NCBI GenBank assembly: GCA_028288445.1
Contig: JAQBNT010000240.1
Location: 1-35,566 of the forward strand
Source of the DNA: Hymenobacter sp.
Lineage (GTDB): Bacteria > Bacteroidota > Bacteroidia > Cytophagales > Hymenobacteraceae
DNA length: 35,566 nucleotides
Direction: 5' to 3'
A program made the position numbers and the translations under genes. Numbering within the stretch: position 1 is the first letter of the stretch; each line of letters opens with the position of its first letter. Below the pieces are notes generated by a model. That model searched no databases. It was not told where the DNA came from and saw only the letters and a program-made list of their open reading frames with translations. Of this stretch, positions 15,849-23,601 are shown one piece after another.

Positions 15849-15997
15849 AAGCCTAAATGCCCGAAAGACGTTTTACAGGCACCTACACAAATGCATGAGT
15901 GCCTGAAAAACGTTTTACAAGCACCTCGACAAATGCAAAGACCTCTGTAAAACGTTTTACAGACACCTTTGGAAATCCAGAAGCCCCTGAAAAACGC
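15849..15997. repeat. 42-bp tandem repeat built on a CGTTTTACA palindrome
   Basis: ACGTTTTACA starts at 15868, 15910 and 15952, and a truncated ACGCAA copy starts at 15994, so the period is exactly 42 bases. The spacer (GCACCT..ACAAATGCA...CCTG) repeats too. The third junction holds a 20-bp perfect palindrome at 15944-15963 around AAAACGTTTT. A partial unit precedes the first full copy. Together with the gldG remnant this fills the otherwise gene-free interval 15694-16051. Confidence 0.88.
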
Positions 15998-16051
15998 AAT
16001 TCGGCCTTCACTGGCCATTGCAGGGCGAAGTAGCCGAAGAGATGGCCGCCT

Positions 16052-17788
16052 CTACGCCCCAAACCACGCGTAGCGCCGCTTGCGCCGCCACGCCCGCACA
16101 GCTCCAAATATGCCCAGCAGCAGCAGTGGCGCGCCAAGGTTCAGCAATTGCCAGCGGCGGCGCTGTTCGGCCAGCTTCACTTTGTCGAGGGGGCGGAGGG
16201 TGATTTGCTTGCCGCGCACGGCGATGAGGCCGGTTTCGTCGAGCAGGTAGTCGGTAGCGTTCAGGACCAACTCGCGGTTGGCGAATTCGGTGTTGGCGAG
16301 GCGGTCGAAGCCCAGGCGGTAGGGGTTGCCGGTTTTGGGGTCGACTTCGGAACGGATGAAGTCGCCATCGGCCAGCACCATGATTTTGCTGGGCTTGGCG
16401 TTGGCGGGCTTTTCGGGCTGGAATTGCAGGGTGCCGGGGCGGGCGCGGTTGGCGAAAAGTGAGGTGAACTGGCCTTCGAGCAGGTAGCCCACCGGCTGGA
16501 AGCCCTTCTGGTAGAGCTTGGGGTTGGGCTCCAAGCGGGCGTCGTTGAAGTTGATGGGCACCGGGGCCGGCAGCACGCGGGTGTAGCGCGAGGTGGTCAT
16601 CAGCGGGGTTTTGCGGATGCCGGTGGCCTTCACGGTGTCGAGGCTGCCGGTGAATTTCAGGTACACCGCGTCGAGGTTGCGGGTGATGGGGTGGGGGCTA
16701 AACTTGTTGATGAGCGGGTAGAGCTGCCAGGGCATGGGCTCGATTTTGGGCTTGTTGCCGTCCATGCCGGTCACGAGCGGAATCTGGCCGCTGTTCAGGT
16801 CGAGGAGCAGGTTCTGGTTTAGGCGCAGGCCATATTTGAAGAACAGGTCGTCGAGGTTGAGGTTGTAGGGCGTGGCCAGCGCCACCCCGTTGCGGGCCAC
16901 GCTGTCGAGGTCCACGCGCAGGGCATCGACGAAGAACATGGCCCGGCCGCCCTGCGTGATGAACTGGTCGAGCTTGAACTTGTCGTCTTCCGAGTAGGGC
17001 GTTTTTGGCTGGGCCACCACGATGGCATCGAGCGTACTCAGGTCATTGTCCTTCACCTTGCTCAGCGTCACGCGAAGCACGTCGTACTGCTGCTGCCAAC
17101 TGCCGAGCATGTCGCCGGCCTGCACATTGGTCAGCTCGCCGTGGCCTTCCACCACGCCAATGCGCTTGCGCAGGGCCGGTACCAGCGTGCGGATGGTGCT
17201 GGCCAGCTCGTATTCCAGCCCTTCGATGCTTTGGTTGAGGCGCACTTCGGCTGGAGCGGCCTGGTTGCCGCGGAGCAGGAGCACCGATTTATCGTGCCCA
17301 CCCACGCTTACCACGGCGTAAGGGAAAATAATTTTCTCGACGCGCTTGCCGTTTTCGGTGGCTCCGAGGTTGGTGGGCTTCAGGCCTTTCTTGAAGAGGG
17401 TCTGGTAGAAGGCGTTGCGGGCGGCTTCGGTGCTGCCGGCGCTGGGGTCGATAAAAATGTAGTTCAGGTTGGCCCCGCCGTACACCTGAAATTCGGTGAG
17501 GGTTTCGCGCACGCCCTGCTCCAGGCGGCGGAAGGCGGGTGGGAAATCGCCGGTGAGGTACACGGTGACGGTGACTGGCTGCTTGAGGTCGCGCAGCAGC
17601 TTTTTGGTGGCGTCCGACATAGTGTAGCGCTTTTCCTCGGTCAAATCGAGCCGGAAAAAGAAGCGCTGGGCCGTGAAATTGAACAGCAGCAGCAAACCCA
17701 CTATCGCAGCAAACTGCAGCAGGTCGCGCTGCTTGCGGGAAGCCGGCACCGGAGCGGCCATCGGCGAATTCGTCAACGTATTTTCCAT
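16052..17788 (-). CDS. gldG: Gliding motility ABC-transporter component GldG
   Basis: This 578-residue protein is the GldG/ABC_transp_aux type. An N-terminal membrane span (about residues 26-44) is followed by the conserved FRLDLTEEKRYTMSDATKKLL and a large extracytoplasmic domain (VTVTVYLTGDFPPAFRRLEQ, IDQFITQGG-like segment at ~260, DGDFIRSEVD). A C-terminal span (~548-566) ends in a basic tail. In Flavobacterium johnsoniae GldG acts with GldA and GldF as a putative ABC transporter needed for gliding. Translation is coupled: its ATG overlaps the gldF stop as TAATG. A diverged duplicate of its 3' end lies about 340 bases downstream. Confidence 0.93.
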   Translation of the reverse strand: MENTLTNSPMAAPVPASRKQRDLLQFAAIVGLLLLFNFTAQRFFFRLDLTEEKRYTMSDATKKLLRDLKQPVTVTVYLTGDFPPAFRRLEQGVRETLTEFQVYGGANLNYIFIDPSAGSTEAARNAFYQTLFKKGLKPTNLGATENGKRVEKIIFPYAVVSVGGHDKSVLLLRGNQAAPAEVRLNQSIEGLEYELASTIRTLVPALRKRIGVVEGHGELTNVQAGDMLGSWQQQYDVLRVTLSKVKDNDLSTLDAIVVAQPKTPYSEDDKFKLDQFITQGGRAMFFVDALRVDLDSVARNGVALATPYNLNLDDLFFKYGLRLNQNLLLDLNSGQIPLVTGMDGNKPKIEPMPWQLYPLINKFSPHPITRNLDAVYLKFTGSLDTVKATGIRKTPLMTTSRYTRVLPAPVPINFNDARLEPNPKLYQKGFQPVGYLLEGQFTSLFANRARPGTLQFQPEKPANAKPSKIMVLADGDFIRSEVDPKTGNPYRLGFDRLANTEFANRELVLNATDYLLDETGLIAVRGKQITLRPLDKVKLAEQRRRWQLLNLGAPLLLLGIFGAVRAWRRKRRYAWFGA

Positions 17789-18513
17789 TACCAGTTACGA
17801 CTCCGTAAAGCCAGACGCGTGGCCTGCAACGCCACCGCCACCACGCTGAAGAAATAAACCAAATCCCGCGAGTCGACCAGGCCCTTACTCAGGTCGCGGT
17901 AGTGCGCTGCAATGCCCATTTGGCTCACGTAATAAGCCGAGCTACCCTGCAACACCGAGGCCAGCGAATCGAACCCCGAATACACTAGAAAGCAGCCCAC
18001 CACCGCCACCAGAAAGGCAATAATCTGGTCCCGCGTCAGGGCCGAGGCCAGGATGCCAATGGCCGCGAATACCGCGGCCAGCAGTGCCAGCCCCAGGTAG
18101 GAGCCTACCGTCGCGGCCGAGTCGATGTTGCCCTCGGGGCTGCCCAGCTTGTACACCGAGTAGTAGTAGAGCAGCGTGGGCACCAGCGCCAGCAGGGCCA
18201 GCAGCAGGCAGGCCAGGTACTTACCGCCGATAATCTGCCCGTCGGTGAGCGGCCGGGTGAGCAGCAGTTCAATGGTGCCGGCCTTCTTCTCCTCGGCAAA
18301 CGTGCGCATGGTGAGGGCCGGAATCAGGAACAGGAAAATCCACGGGGCCAGGTTGAACAGCGTTTGAAGGTCGGCGTAGCCGTAATCGAGCACGCTGCTA
18401 TCGGGGAAAACCCAGACGAACAGGCCCGTCGCAATCAGAAAAACCCCTAGCACCACGTAGGCCACGGGGGAGTTCAGGAAGGCGTTGAATTCTTTTCTTA
18501 GAATGGTAAGCAT
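17788..18513 (-). CDS. gldF: Gliding motility ABC permease GldF
   Basis: This is a 241-residue polytopic membrane protein with about six spans. MLTILRKEFNAFLNSPVAYVV is the classic GldF N-terminus. The cytoplasmic TFAEEKKAGTIELLLTRPL is the ABC2-permease coupling segment found in GldF and NosY-like permeases. It would form the membrane pore of the GldA-GldF-GldG complex. It is translationally coupled to gldG by a TAATG overlap and lies downstream of gldA, with about 150 bases that carry a large hairpin repeat. The ATG at 18513 is followed at once by the conserved start. Confidence 0.93.
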   Translation of the reverse strand: MLTILRKEFNAFLNSPVAYVVLGVFLIATGLFVWVFPDSSVLDYGYADLQTLFNLAPWIFLFLIPALTMRTFAEEKKAGTIELLLTRPLTDGQIIGGKYLACLLLALLALVPTLLYYYSVYKLGSPEGNIDSAATVGSYLGLALLAAVFAAIGILASALTRDQIIAFLVAVVGCFLVYSGFDSLASVLQGSSAYYVSQMGIAAHYRDLSKGLVDSRDLVYFFSVVAVALQATRLALRSRNW

Positions 18514-18524
18514 TTTTTATCGTT

Positions 18525-18648
18525 TGTCATCCTGAGCGCAGCGAAGGACCTTATCACATCAGTTCAATTAAGTCGATGTTGACTAAACCGAATAAGTTAC
18601 TGCAAGCCGTTCGCCCGTCATAAGGTCCTTCGCAAGCTCAGGATGACA
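18525..18648. repeat. Long inverted repeat, TGTCATCCTGAGCG family, between gldA and gldF
   Basis: The arms lie at 18525-18555 and 18618-18648. They begin with TGTCATCCTGAGC and run to AAGGACCTTAT, with a few mismatches, around a ~60-base loop. The arm sequence is shared with 13372-13460, but the loop is unrelated. It occupies nearly the whole gldA-gldF gap. Confidence 0.9.
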
Positions 18649-18662
18649 GGCGACTAAAATAG

Positions 18663-19571
18663 TTATTTCGTCAATTCCCCAAACACCTCTTCCAGGCTCT
18701 GCTGCTCCTGCCGCAGCCCCAGCAGAATCCAGCCTTCCTGCCCGGCCAGGCGCGACACGGCGGCGCGCACATCGGTGCCCGGCGCGGTGCGCAACAGGAC
18801 CGCCCCATCGGGGGCCAGCTCGACGTGGCGCACGTTGGGGAGCTTAGTCAGCTTGGCAGTATCGACCACGCCCTCAAACTCGGCGCGCACCACGGTCTCG
18901 CCGGCGGCGCGGGCGGCCAGTTCGGCCACCGGGCTGTCGGCCACCAGCTTGCCCCGGCTGATGATGAGCACGCGGGAGCATAGGGCCGTGACTTCGGGGA
19001 GAATGTGGGTGCTGAAAATGACCGTTTTATCCTCGCCCACCTCGCGGATGAGCTGGCGGATTTCCAGAATCTGGTTGGGGTCGAGGCCGGTGGTGGGCTC
19101 GTCGAGGATGAGCACGTCCGGGTTGTGGATGAGGGCCTGGGCAAGGCCCACGCGCTGCCGGTAGCCCTTGCTCAGCGCACCGATTTGCTTGTTCTGCTCG
19201 CGGCTGAGGCCCACGCGGCGCACCAGCTCGGCCACGCGGGCGCGCAGGCCGGGGCCGCGCAGCCCGTGCACCGAGCCGATGAATTCAAGGTACTCGTGCA
19301 CGTACATGTCGAGGTAGAGCGGGTTGTGCTCGGGCAGATAGCCCACGTGGCGGCGCACTTCCAGGCTGTCGGTGAGCACATCGTAGCCGGCCACGCGCAC
19401 GGTGCCGGCGGTGGGAGGGAGGTAGCCGGTGGCAATTTTCATGGTGGTGCTTTTGCCCGCGCCATTCGGCCCGAGAAAGCCCACTATTTCACCCTTACCC
19501 GCCGTGAAGCTGATGTTGTCCACGGCATTTTGGGTGCCGTAGGTTTTGGTCAGGTGCTCGATTTCTACCAT
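18663..19571 (-). CDS. gldA: Gliding motility ABC ATPase GldA
   Basis: This is a 302-residue ABC ATPase. The Walker A motif GPNGAGKST is at residues 34-42, the signature is LSKGY at 133-137 (Lys replacing the usual Gly of LSGGQ), Walker B VLILDEP is at 153-159, and the switch is THILPEV. The segment YLPEHNPLYLDMYVHEYL and the ~90-residue C-terminal extension are typical of GldA and its DrrA/NatA-type relatives. It would drive the GldF/GldG complex at the inner membrane. It starts one base after the stop of the upstream SDR gene (TAA C ATG), so the two are almost surely co-transcribed. Confidence 0.92.
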   Translation of the reverse strand: MVEIEHLTKTYGTQNAVDNISFTAGKGEIVGFLGPNGAGKSTTMKIATGYLPPTAGTVRVAGYDVLTDSLEVRRHVGYLPEHNPLYLDMYVHEYLEFIGSVHGLRGPGLRARVAELVRRVGLSREQNKQIGALSKGYRQRVGLAQALIHNPDVLILDEPTTGLDPNQILEIRQLIREVGEDKTVIFSTHILPEVTALCSRVLIISRGKLVADSPVAELAARAAGETVVRAEFEGVVDTAKLTKLPNVRHVELAPDGAVLLRTAPGTDVRAAVSRLAGQEGWILLGLRQEQQSLEEVFGELTK

Positions 19572-19572
19572 G

Positions 19573-20265
19573 TTATTTGACCTGCGCCGGGCGCAGTTGA
19601 ATTTCGGAAATCATCGTCGTGTCCGGCGCTTCGATGGCATGCACAATGGCGGCCGCAATGTCTTCGGGCTGCATCTTGTGGGGGTCGGGCGTAGCGCCGG
19701 GCTCTTTGCCGTTGAAGTTGGTTTCGACCGAGCCGGGCATGACGCAGGTGACGCGAATGCCCGCCGGCCGCAACTCCTTAAACAACGCATCCGAAAAGCC
19801 GCGCACCGCAAACTTGGTGGCGCAGTAGCCCGACATGCCGGCCGTGCCCGCCGTGCCGGCCAGCGAGGCCACGTTCACGATATGGCCCGCGTGCTGGCGC
19901 TTCATCTGCGGCAGCACGGCGCGGGTGCACAGAAAAGTGCCCAGCACGTTGGTGTCGAACATCGTCTTCCAGTCTTCGGTCCTGAAGCCGTCGACTTCGC
20001 CCATGATGCCCAGGCCGGCGTTGTTTACCAATACATGGATTTCGGGGCCCAACTCGCGCTGGGTGTTGGTGAAGGCTTCGGTGATGGAGTGCTCGTCCTG
20101 CACATCGCACTCGAAAAACTGGAACCGGTCGTGCGCCAAGCCTTCGGGCGCGGAGCGTGCCCAGCCGGCCACGGCGGCCCCGCGCGCCAGCAGAGCTTCG
20201 ACGGTGGCGCGGCCAATTCCTTTGCTTGCGCCCGTGACGATGGCAACTTTACCGGTGAGGTCCAT
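19573..20265 (-). CDS. Short-chain dehydrogenase/reductase (SDR) upstream of gldA
   Basis: This is a 230-residue classical SDR. TGASKGIGRA (residues ~10-19) is the Rossmann cofactor loop. NNAG follows at ~86, and the catalytic Ser and Tyr-x-x-x-Lys appear in SLAGTAG...GYCATKFAVRGF. The basic context after the glycine loop suggests NADP(H). The substrate is unknown; it resembles general 3-ketoacyl- or serine-dehydrogenase-like reductases. Its stop is one base from the gldA start, which links it to the gliding operon by position. A functional link to gliding is not established. It is divergent from the GIN-domain lipoprotein gene, with 27 bases between starts. Confidence 0.85.
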   Translation of the reverse strand: MDLTGKVAIVTGASKGIGRATVEALLARGAAVAGWARSAPEGLAHDRFQFFECDVQDEHSITEAFTNTQRELGPEIHVLVNNAGLGIMGEVDGFRTEDWKTMFDTNVLGTFLCTRAVLPQMKRQHAGHIVNVASLAGTAGTAGMSGYCATKFAVRGFSDALFKELRPAGIRVTCVMPGSVETNFNGKEPGATPDPHKMQPEDIAAAIVHAIEAPDTTMISEIQLRPAQVK

Positions 20266-20266
20266 T

Positions 20267-20274
20267 TATCTTTG
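20267..20274 (+). promoter_or_regulatory. Probable -7 box (TATCTTTG) for the GIN-domain lipoprotein gene
   Basis: TATCTTTG matches the Bacteroidota TAnnTTTG consensus exactly and is 18 bases before the ATG at 20293, giving a short leader. Upstream promoter elements would lie inside the divergent SDR coding region. Confidence 0.5.
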
Positions 20275-20292
20275 GGAAAAGTAAGGCTGAAT

Positions 20293-21090
20293 ATGCGCAA
20301 TACGAGTTTGCGGCCGCAAGTTAGCGGCCTGGGAGGGTTTGGGGTACTGCGCGGGCTGGGCCGCATCGGTTTGGGCCTGGTTCTGCTGGCGGGATTGAGC
20401 ACTTGCGGCTCTGGCCACGGCACCGATTGCCTGAAAAGCACCGGCACCATCGTCACCCAGCGCCGCGAGGTAGACGCCGGCCTGGTCACCGTTACGGCCT
20501 TCGACAATGTGGACCTGCGCCTCGTGCAGGATGCCCAAACCTACGCTGAAGTGCGGGCCGGCGAAAACCTTATCAGCGACATTGTACTCACCCGCAAAGG
20601 CAACGCGCTGGAAATTAACAATACCAGTACCTGCAACTGGGCGCGCAGCTACGACACGCCCCGCGAAGTAACGCTGCACGTACCGCGCATTCTTAACGTG
20701 TTTTTGCGTGGGCAGGGCAATACCAGCACCGTGGGCCAGTTTGCGCAGGACACCATCTTCTTTCACCTCATCGGGGCCGGCGACATGGACCTCAATGTGA
20801 AAGCCCGCCAGCTCTTTCTCGACCAGTACGAGCTAGGCGACATGACGGTACGCGGCTCCACCGAAGGCATGAATTTCACGCTGGGCGGTTCGGGCCGGCT
20901 TTTTGCCCAGGGCATTACCCCCCAGCGCTGCTATTTCAACCTGACGCGCGACAGCGACGGCGACGCCCATGTGCGCGCCAGTGAGGCACTGGCCGGCACT
21001 GTGGCCGGCAATGGCACGCTGTACTACGGCGGTGCCCCCACGTTCACCGACATTAAAATAACCGGTAACGGCAGCAAAAAAGCCGAATAG
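20293..21090 (+). CDS. GIN-domain (DUF2807) lipoprotein
   Basis: This is a 265-residue exported protein. A signal peptide ends in the lipobox LSTC, with Cys38 as the probable lipidation site and Gly next to it. The rest is the DUF2807 / 'GIN' adhesin-head-like beta-helix. VTAFDNVDLRLVQDAQTYAEV is the typical opening, followed by repeated short strands (LRGQGNTSTV, LIGAGDMDLNV, TLGGSGRL, VAGNGTLYYGG), each turn having a Gly-x-Gly. Such proteins are abundant and mostly uncharacterised in Bacteroidota. I start at the ATG at 20293, just after a TATCTTTG box. It converges with the downstream SDR gene. Confidence 0.85.
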   Translation: MRNTSLRPQVSGLGGFGVLRGLGRIGLGLVLLAGLSTCGSGHGTDCLKSTGTIVTQRREVDAGLVTVTAFDNVDLRLVQDAQTYAEVRAGENLISDIVLTRKGNALEINNTSTCNWARSYDTPREVTLHVPRILNVFLRGQGNTSTVGQFAQDTIFFHLIGAGDMDLNVKARQLFLDQYELGDMTVRGSTEGMNFTLGGSGRLFAQGITPQRCYFNLTRDSDGDAHVRASEALAGTVAGNGTLYYGGAPTFTDIKITGNGSKKAE

Positions 21091-21099
21091 CCCCGCGGC

Positions 21100-21834
21100 T
21101 CAGCTTAAGTCGCCCAGTTGCGGCCGAATCAGCAACTCCTCCACCACGGCGTGCGGAGATAGGGAAAAGGCTGAAAACACCGCCTCCGCTACGTCTTCGG
21201 CCTGTACAAACCGCTCTTTGGGCAGCTCCACGCCGGCCCAGCTGGCCGTGAGGGTAGGGCCGGGCAAAACGGCCGTCACGCGCACCCCGCTGGCTTTCAA
21301 CTCCTCGCGCAGGTTTTTGGTGAAGCCCAGCAGCGCGTGCTTGGCAATGCCGTAGGAACCGCCATTCGGGTAAGCCGTGATGCTGGCCGTGGAGCAAACC
21401 GTGAAAATGTGCCCGTGGCCCTGCCCAATGAGGCCCGGCAGTAGCGGCAGCGTTACATCATAGGCACTCAGTAAATTCACGGCCAGCATCTGGCGCAGTT
21501 GGGAGCCATCGGCGGGCTCGTCCTGCAAGCGGCCGGGAATGAAGGCCCCGGCGTTGTTCACCAGCACTTCCACGGGCAGGCCCAGGCCCAGCACGAAGGC
21601 CGCGAAGCGGGCGCAATCGGCCTGCTGACTGAGGTCGGCGGGCAGGGTGTGGAGCACCGCCCCAGGAACTTCGGCCCGCAACTCGGTTGTAAGCGCGGCC
21701 AGGTCATCGGCCGAGCGGGCGCACGTGGCCACCGGGTAGCCCGCCCGCAGAAAGCGCGATACCACGGCGCGACCAATACCTTTGCTGCCGCCGGTAACGA
21801 CAATTAATTTTTCGCTCGTTTGGGCTCTGTTCAT
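21100..21834 (-). CDS. Short-chain dehydrogenase/reductase (SDR), second copy
   Basis: This is a 244-residue classical SDR. The cofactor loop is TGGSKGIGRA near residues 14-23, NNAG is at ~92, and the catalytic segment is STASITAYPNGGSYGIAKHALLGF (Ser, Tyr, Lys). It is paralogous in type to the SDR at 19573-20265 but diverged along its whole length, so this is not a recent duplication. The chosen ATG at 21834 gives a standard SDR N-terminus. Its stop lies 10 bases from that of the GIN lipoprotein gene. The substrate is unknown. It diverges from the mlaE-like gene (90 bases between starts). Confidence 0.85.
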   Translation of the reverse strand: MNRAQTSEKLIVVTGGSKGIGRAVVSRFLRAGYPVATCARSADDLAALTTELRAEVPGAVLHTLPADLSQQADCARFAAFVLGLGLPVEVLVNNAGAFIPGRLQDEPADGSQLRQMLAVNLLSAYDVTLPLLPGLIGQGHGHIFTVCSTASITAYPNGGSYGIAKHALLGFTKNLREELKASGVRVTAVLPGPTLTASWAGVELPKERFVQAEDVAEAVFSAFSLSPHAVVEELLIRPQLGDLS

Positions 21835-21924
21835 CTGATTTACGTAAGGTGGCGAAGCCGCTGAGGTTTCGCCTGCGGCAACCGCCGCGCCCAAACTTCG
21901 GTTTTTATTCCTCAACAAATTCCC

Positions 21925-22656
21925 ATGCTTAAAACTTTCGGCTCGTTCGTCCTCTTCCTGCGGGGCATGGTCACGCGCACGGAGCGGTTCAGCGTCCTCT
22001 GGAACCGCACCATCGACGAAGCCATCCTCATCGGGGTCGATTCCATTGTCATTGTGTCCATCGTGTCGGCCTTCATCGGGGCCGTTACCTGCGTCCAGAT
22101 TGCCTATAACCTTACCAATCCGCTCATTCCGCAGTCCACCATCGGCTACATGGTGCGCGAAATGACCATTCTGGAGCTGGCCCCCACCATCACCAGCATC
22201 GTGCTGGCTGGCAAAGTCGGGTCCAGCATCGCCGGCGGCCTGGGCACCATGCGCATCACCGAGCAGGTGTCGGCGCTGGAGGTAATGGGTATTAATTCCA
22301 CGTCATACCTCGTGCTGCCACGCATTCTGGCGGCGCTGCTCATGTTCCCACTGCTGGTTATTCTGGCCATGCTGCTGTCCATTCTGGGCGGCTACCTAGC
22401 CGGCACCCTCACCGGCGTCATGACGGCCCAGGACTACATCGAAGGCATTCGCACCGATTTTATTCCCTACAACATCGTTTTTGCCCTCATCAAGGCCGTA
22501 GTGTTTGCCTTCCTGGTGTCGGGTATTTCGGCCTTCAAAGGCTATTACACCACCGGCGGGGCTTTGGAAGTAGGCGCGGCCAGCACCGGTGCCGTGACCA
22601 ATTCCATCATCGCCATCCTCATTGCCGATTTCGCCCTCGCGGCGTTACTGCTCTGA
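21925..22656 (+). CDS. mlaE: MlaE-family ABC permease (lipid transport)
   Basis: This is a 243-residue membrane protein with five or six spans. SAFIGAVTCVQIAYNL, ELAPTITSIVLAGKVGSSIAGGLGTMRITEQ and ALEVMGINSTSYLVLPR are the conserved MlaE blocks; the AGKVGSS...TMRITEQ/EALEVMG loop contacts the ATPase. MlaE permeases with MlaF ATPases move phospholipids between the inner and outer membranes. The MCE-domain partner (MlaD) is not next door; after the ATPase the region ends. The ATPase gene follows 114 bases later across a hairpin repeat. Confidence 0.92.
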   Translation: MLKTFGSFVLFLRGMVTRTERFSVLWNRTIDEAILIGVDSIVIVSIVSAFIGAVTCVQIAYNLTNPLIPQSTIGYMVREMTILELAPTITSIVLAGKVGSSIAGGLGTMRITEQVSALEVMGINSTSYLVLPRILAALLMFPLLVILAMLLSILGGYLAGTLTGVMTAQDYIEGIRTDFIPYNIVFALIKAVVFAFLVSGISAFKGYYTTGGALEVGAASTGAVTNSIIAILIADFALAALLL

Positions 22657-22660
22657 TTTT

Positions 22661-22763
22661 TTAAGCTTCAAGCTCTGAGCCACAAGCTGCTTAAGGGAGC
22701 TTAAGCAGCAGCTTTAAGTAAACTACCATTGGCTTATAGCTTGTAGCTTAAAGCCTGAAGCTC
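22661..22763. repeat. Imperfect inverted repeat (AAGCTTCA..GCTTAAG family) between mlaE and mlaF
   Basis: The left arm (from AAGCTTCAAGCT, 22664 on) is partly complementary to the right arm, which ends GCCTGAAGCTC at 22763. Inside it is a perfect 10-bp hairpin at 22686-22709 (GCTGCTTAAG, loop GGAG, CTTAAGCAGC). Composition is AT-rich relative to the flanking genes. It fills the mlaE-mlaF gap. Confidence 0.8.
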
Positions 22764-22770
22764 ACCCAAA

Positions 22771-23586
22771 ATGATTGAAGTATCCAACATCGAAAAATCC
22801 TTCGACGGCACGCCCGTACTGAAAGGCATTTCGTGCGTGTTTGAAACGGGCAAGTGTAACCTGCTGCTTGGCGGCTCGGGCACCGGCAAAAGCGTGCTCC
22901 TGCAGTGCATCGTGGGGTTGATGAAGCCTGACATCGGCTCCATCACCTTCGATGGCACGGTGTATACCAACAGCAAAATCGATATCCGTCAGGAAATCCG
23001 CCGTAAAATCGGAATGCTGTTCCAGGGCTCGGCGCTGTTCGACTCGATGACGGTGGCCCAGAACGTGGAATTCCCGCTGCAAATGCTGACGCCCGAAATG
23101 TCGCCCGAAGAGCGGCGCGAGCGGGTCGAATTCTGCTTAAAGCGGGTAGGCCTCGAAAATGCCGGCAACAAGATGCCCGCCGAAATTTCGGGCGGCATGA
23201 AGAAGCGCGTGGGCATTGCCCGCGCCATCGCGCCGCAGTGTACCTACCTGTTCTGCGACGAGCCCAACTCCGGCCTCGACCCCGCCACCAGCATCAAAAT
23301 CGATAATCTGATTCACGAAATCACCCACGAATACAACATCACCACCGTCATTGTAACTCACGACATGAACTCGGTGATTGAGATTGGTGAGCACATCATT
23401 TTCCTGCACCAGGGCAAAAAACTCTGGGACGGCACCAAAGACGAAATCCTGAACGCCAAAGTCCCGGAGCTGCGCGACTTCATTTTCAGCAGCAGCCTCG
23501 TGCGCGCCGCCAAGCGCGTCGACGAAGAAACCGAAGGCGGCATGGCCGCTTTCGCCGAAGAAAGCGAATCCGGCGGCGGCATCTGA
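22771..23586 (+). CDS. mlaF: MlaF-family ABC ATPase (lipid transport)
   Basis: This is a 271-residue ATPase. Walker A GGSGTGKS is at residues 34-41, followed by QGSALFDSMTVAQNVEFPL (Q-loop region typical of MlaF), signature ISGGMKKRVGIARAI, Walker B YLFCDEPNSGLDP and the switch VTHDMN. The 'FDSMTVxENVxFPL' and 'DEPxSGLDP' blocks distinguish MlaF from export ATPases. It pairs with the preceding MlaE. The last ~25 residues are an acidic, Gly-rich tail beyond the usual fold. The stop codon lies inside the arm of a perfect 12-bp hairpin. Confidence 0.92.
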   Translation: MIEVSNIEKSFDGTPVLKGISCVFETGKCNLLLGGSGTGKSVLLQCIVGLMKPDIGSITFDGTVYTNSKIDIRQEIRRKIGMLFQGSALFDSMTVAQNVEFPLQMLTPEMSPEERRERVEFCLKRVGLENAGNKMPAEISGGMKKRVGIARAIAPQCTYLFCDEPNSGLDPATSIKIDNLIHEITHEYNITTVIVTHDMNSVIEIGEHIIFLHQGKKLWDGTKDEILNAKVPELRDFIFSSSLVRAAKRVDEETEGGMAAFAEESESGGGI

Positions 23587-23601
23587 ATTTCAGATGCCGC
23601 C
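23575..23601 (+). repeat. Perfect 12-bp hairpin spanning the mlaF stop codon
   Basis: GGCGGCATCTGA (23575-23586) and TCAGATGCCGCC (23590-23601) are exact complements separated by only ATT. The last two coding residues and the TGA stop are in the left arm, so the right arm is an inverted copy of the gene end. Confidence 0.9.

Noticed and set aside
15785..16018. 77-codon minus-strand frame with Cys-rich 14-residue repeats
   Set aside because: It is created by the 42-bp tandem repeat and runs into the gldG fragment in another frame; there is no signal peptide or promoter. It is mentioned only as a possibility in the repeat finding.
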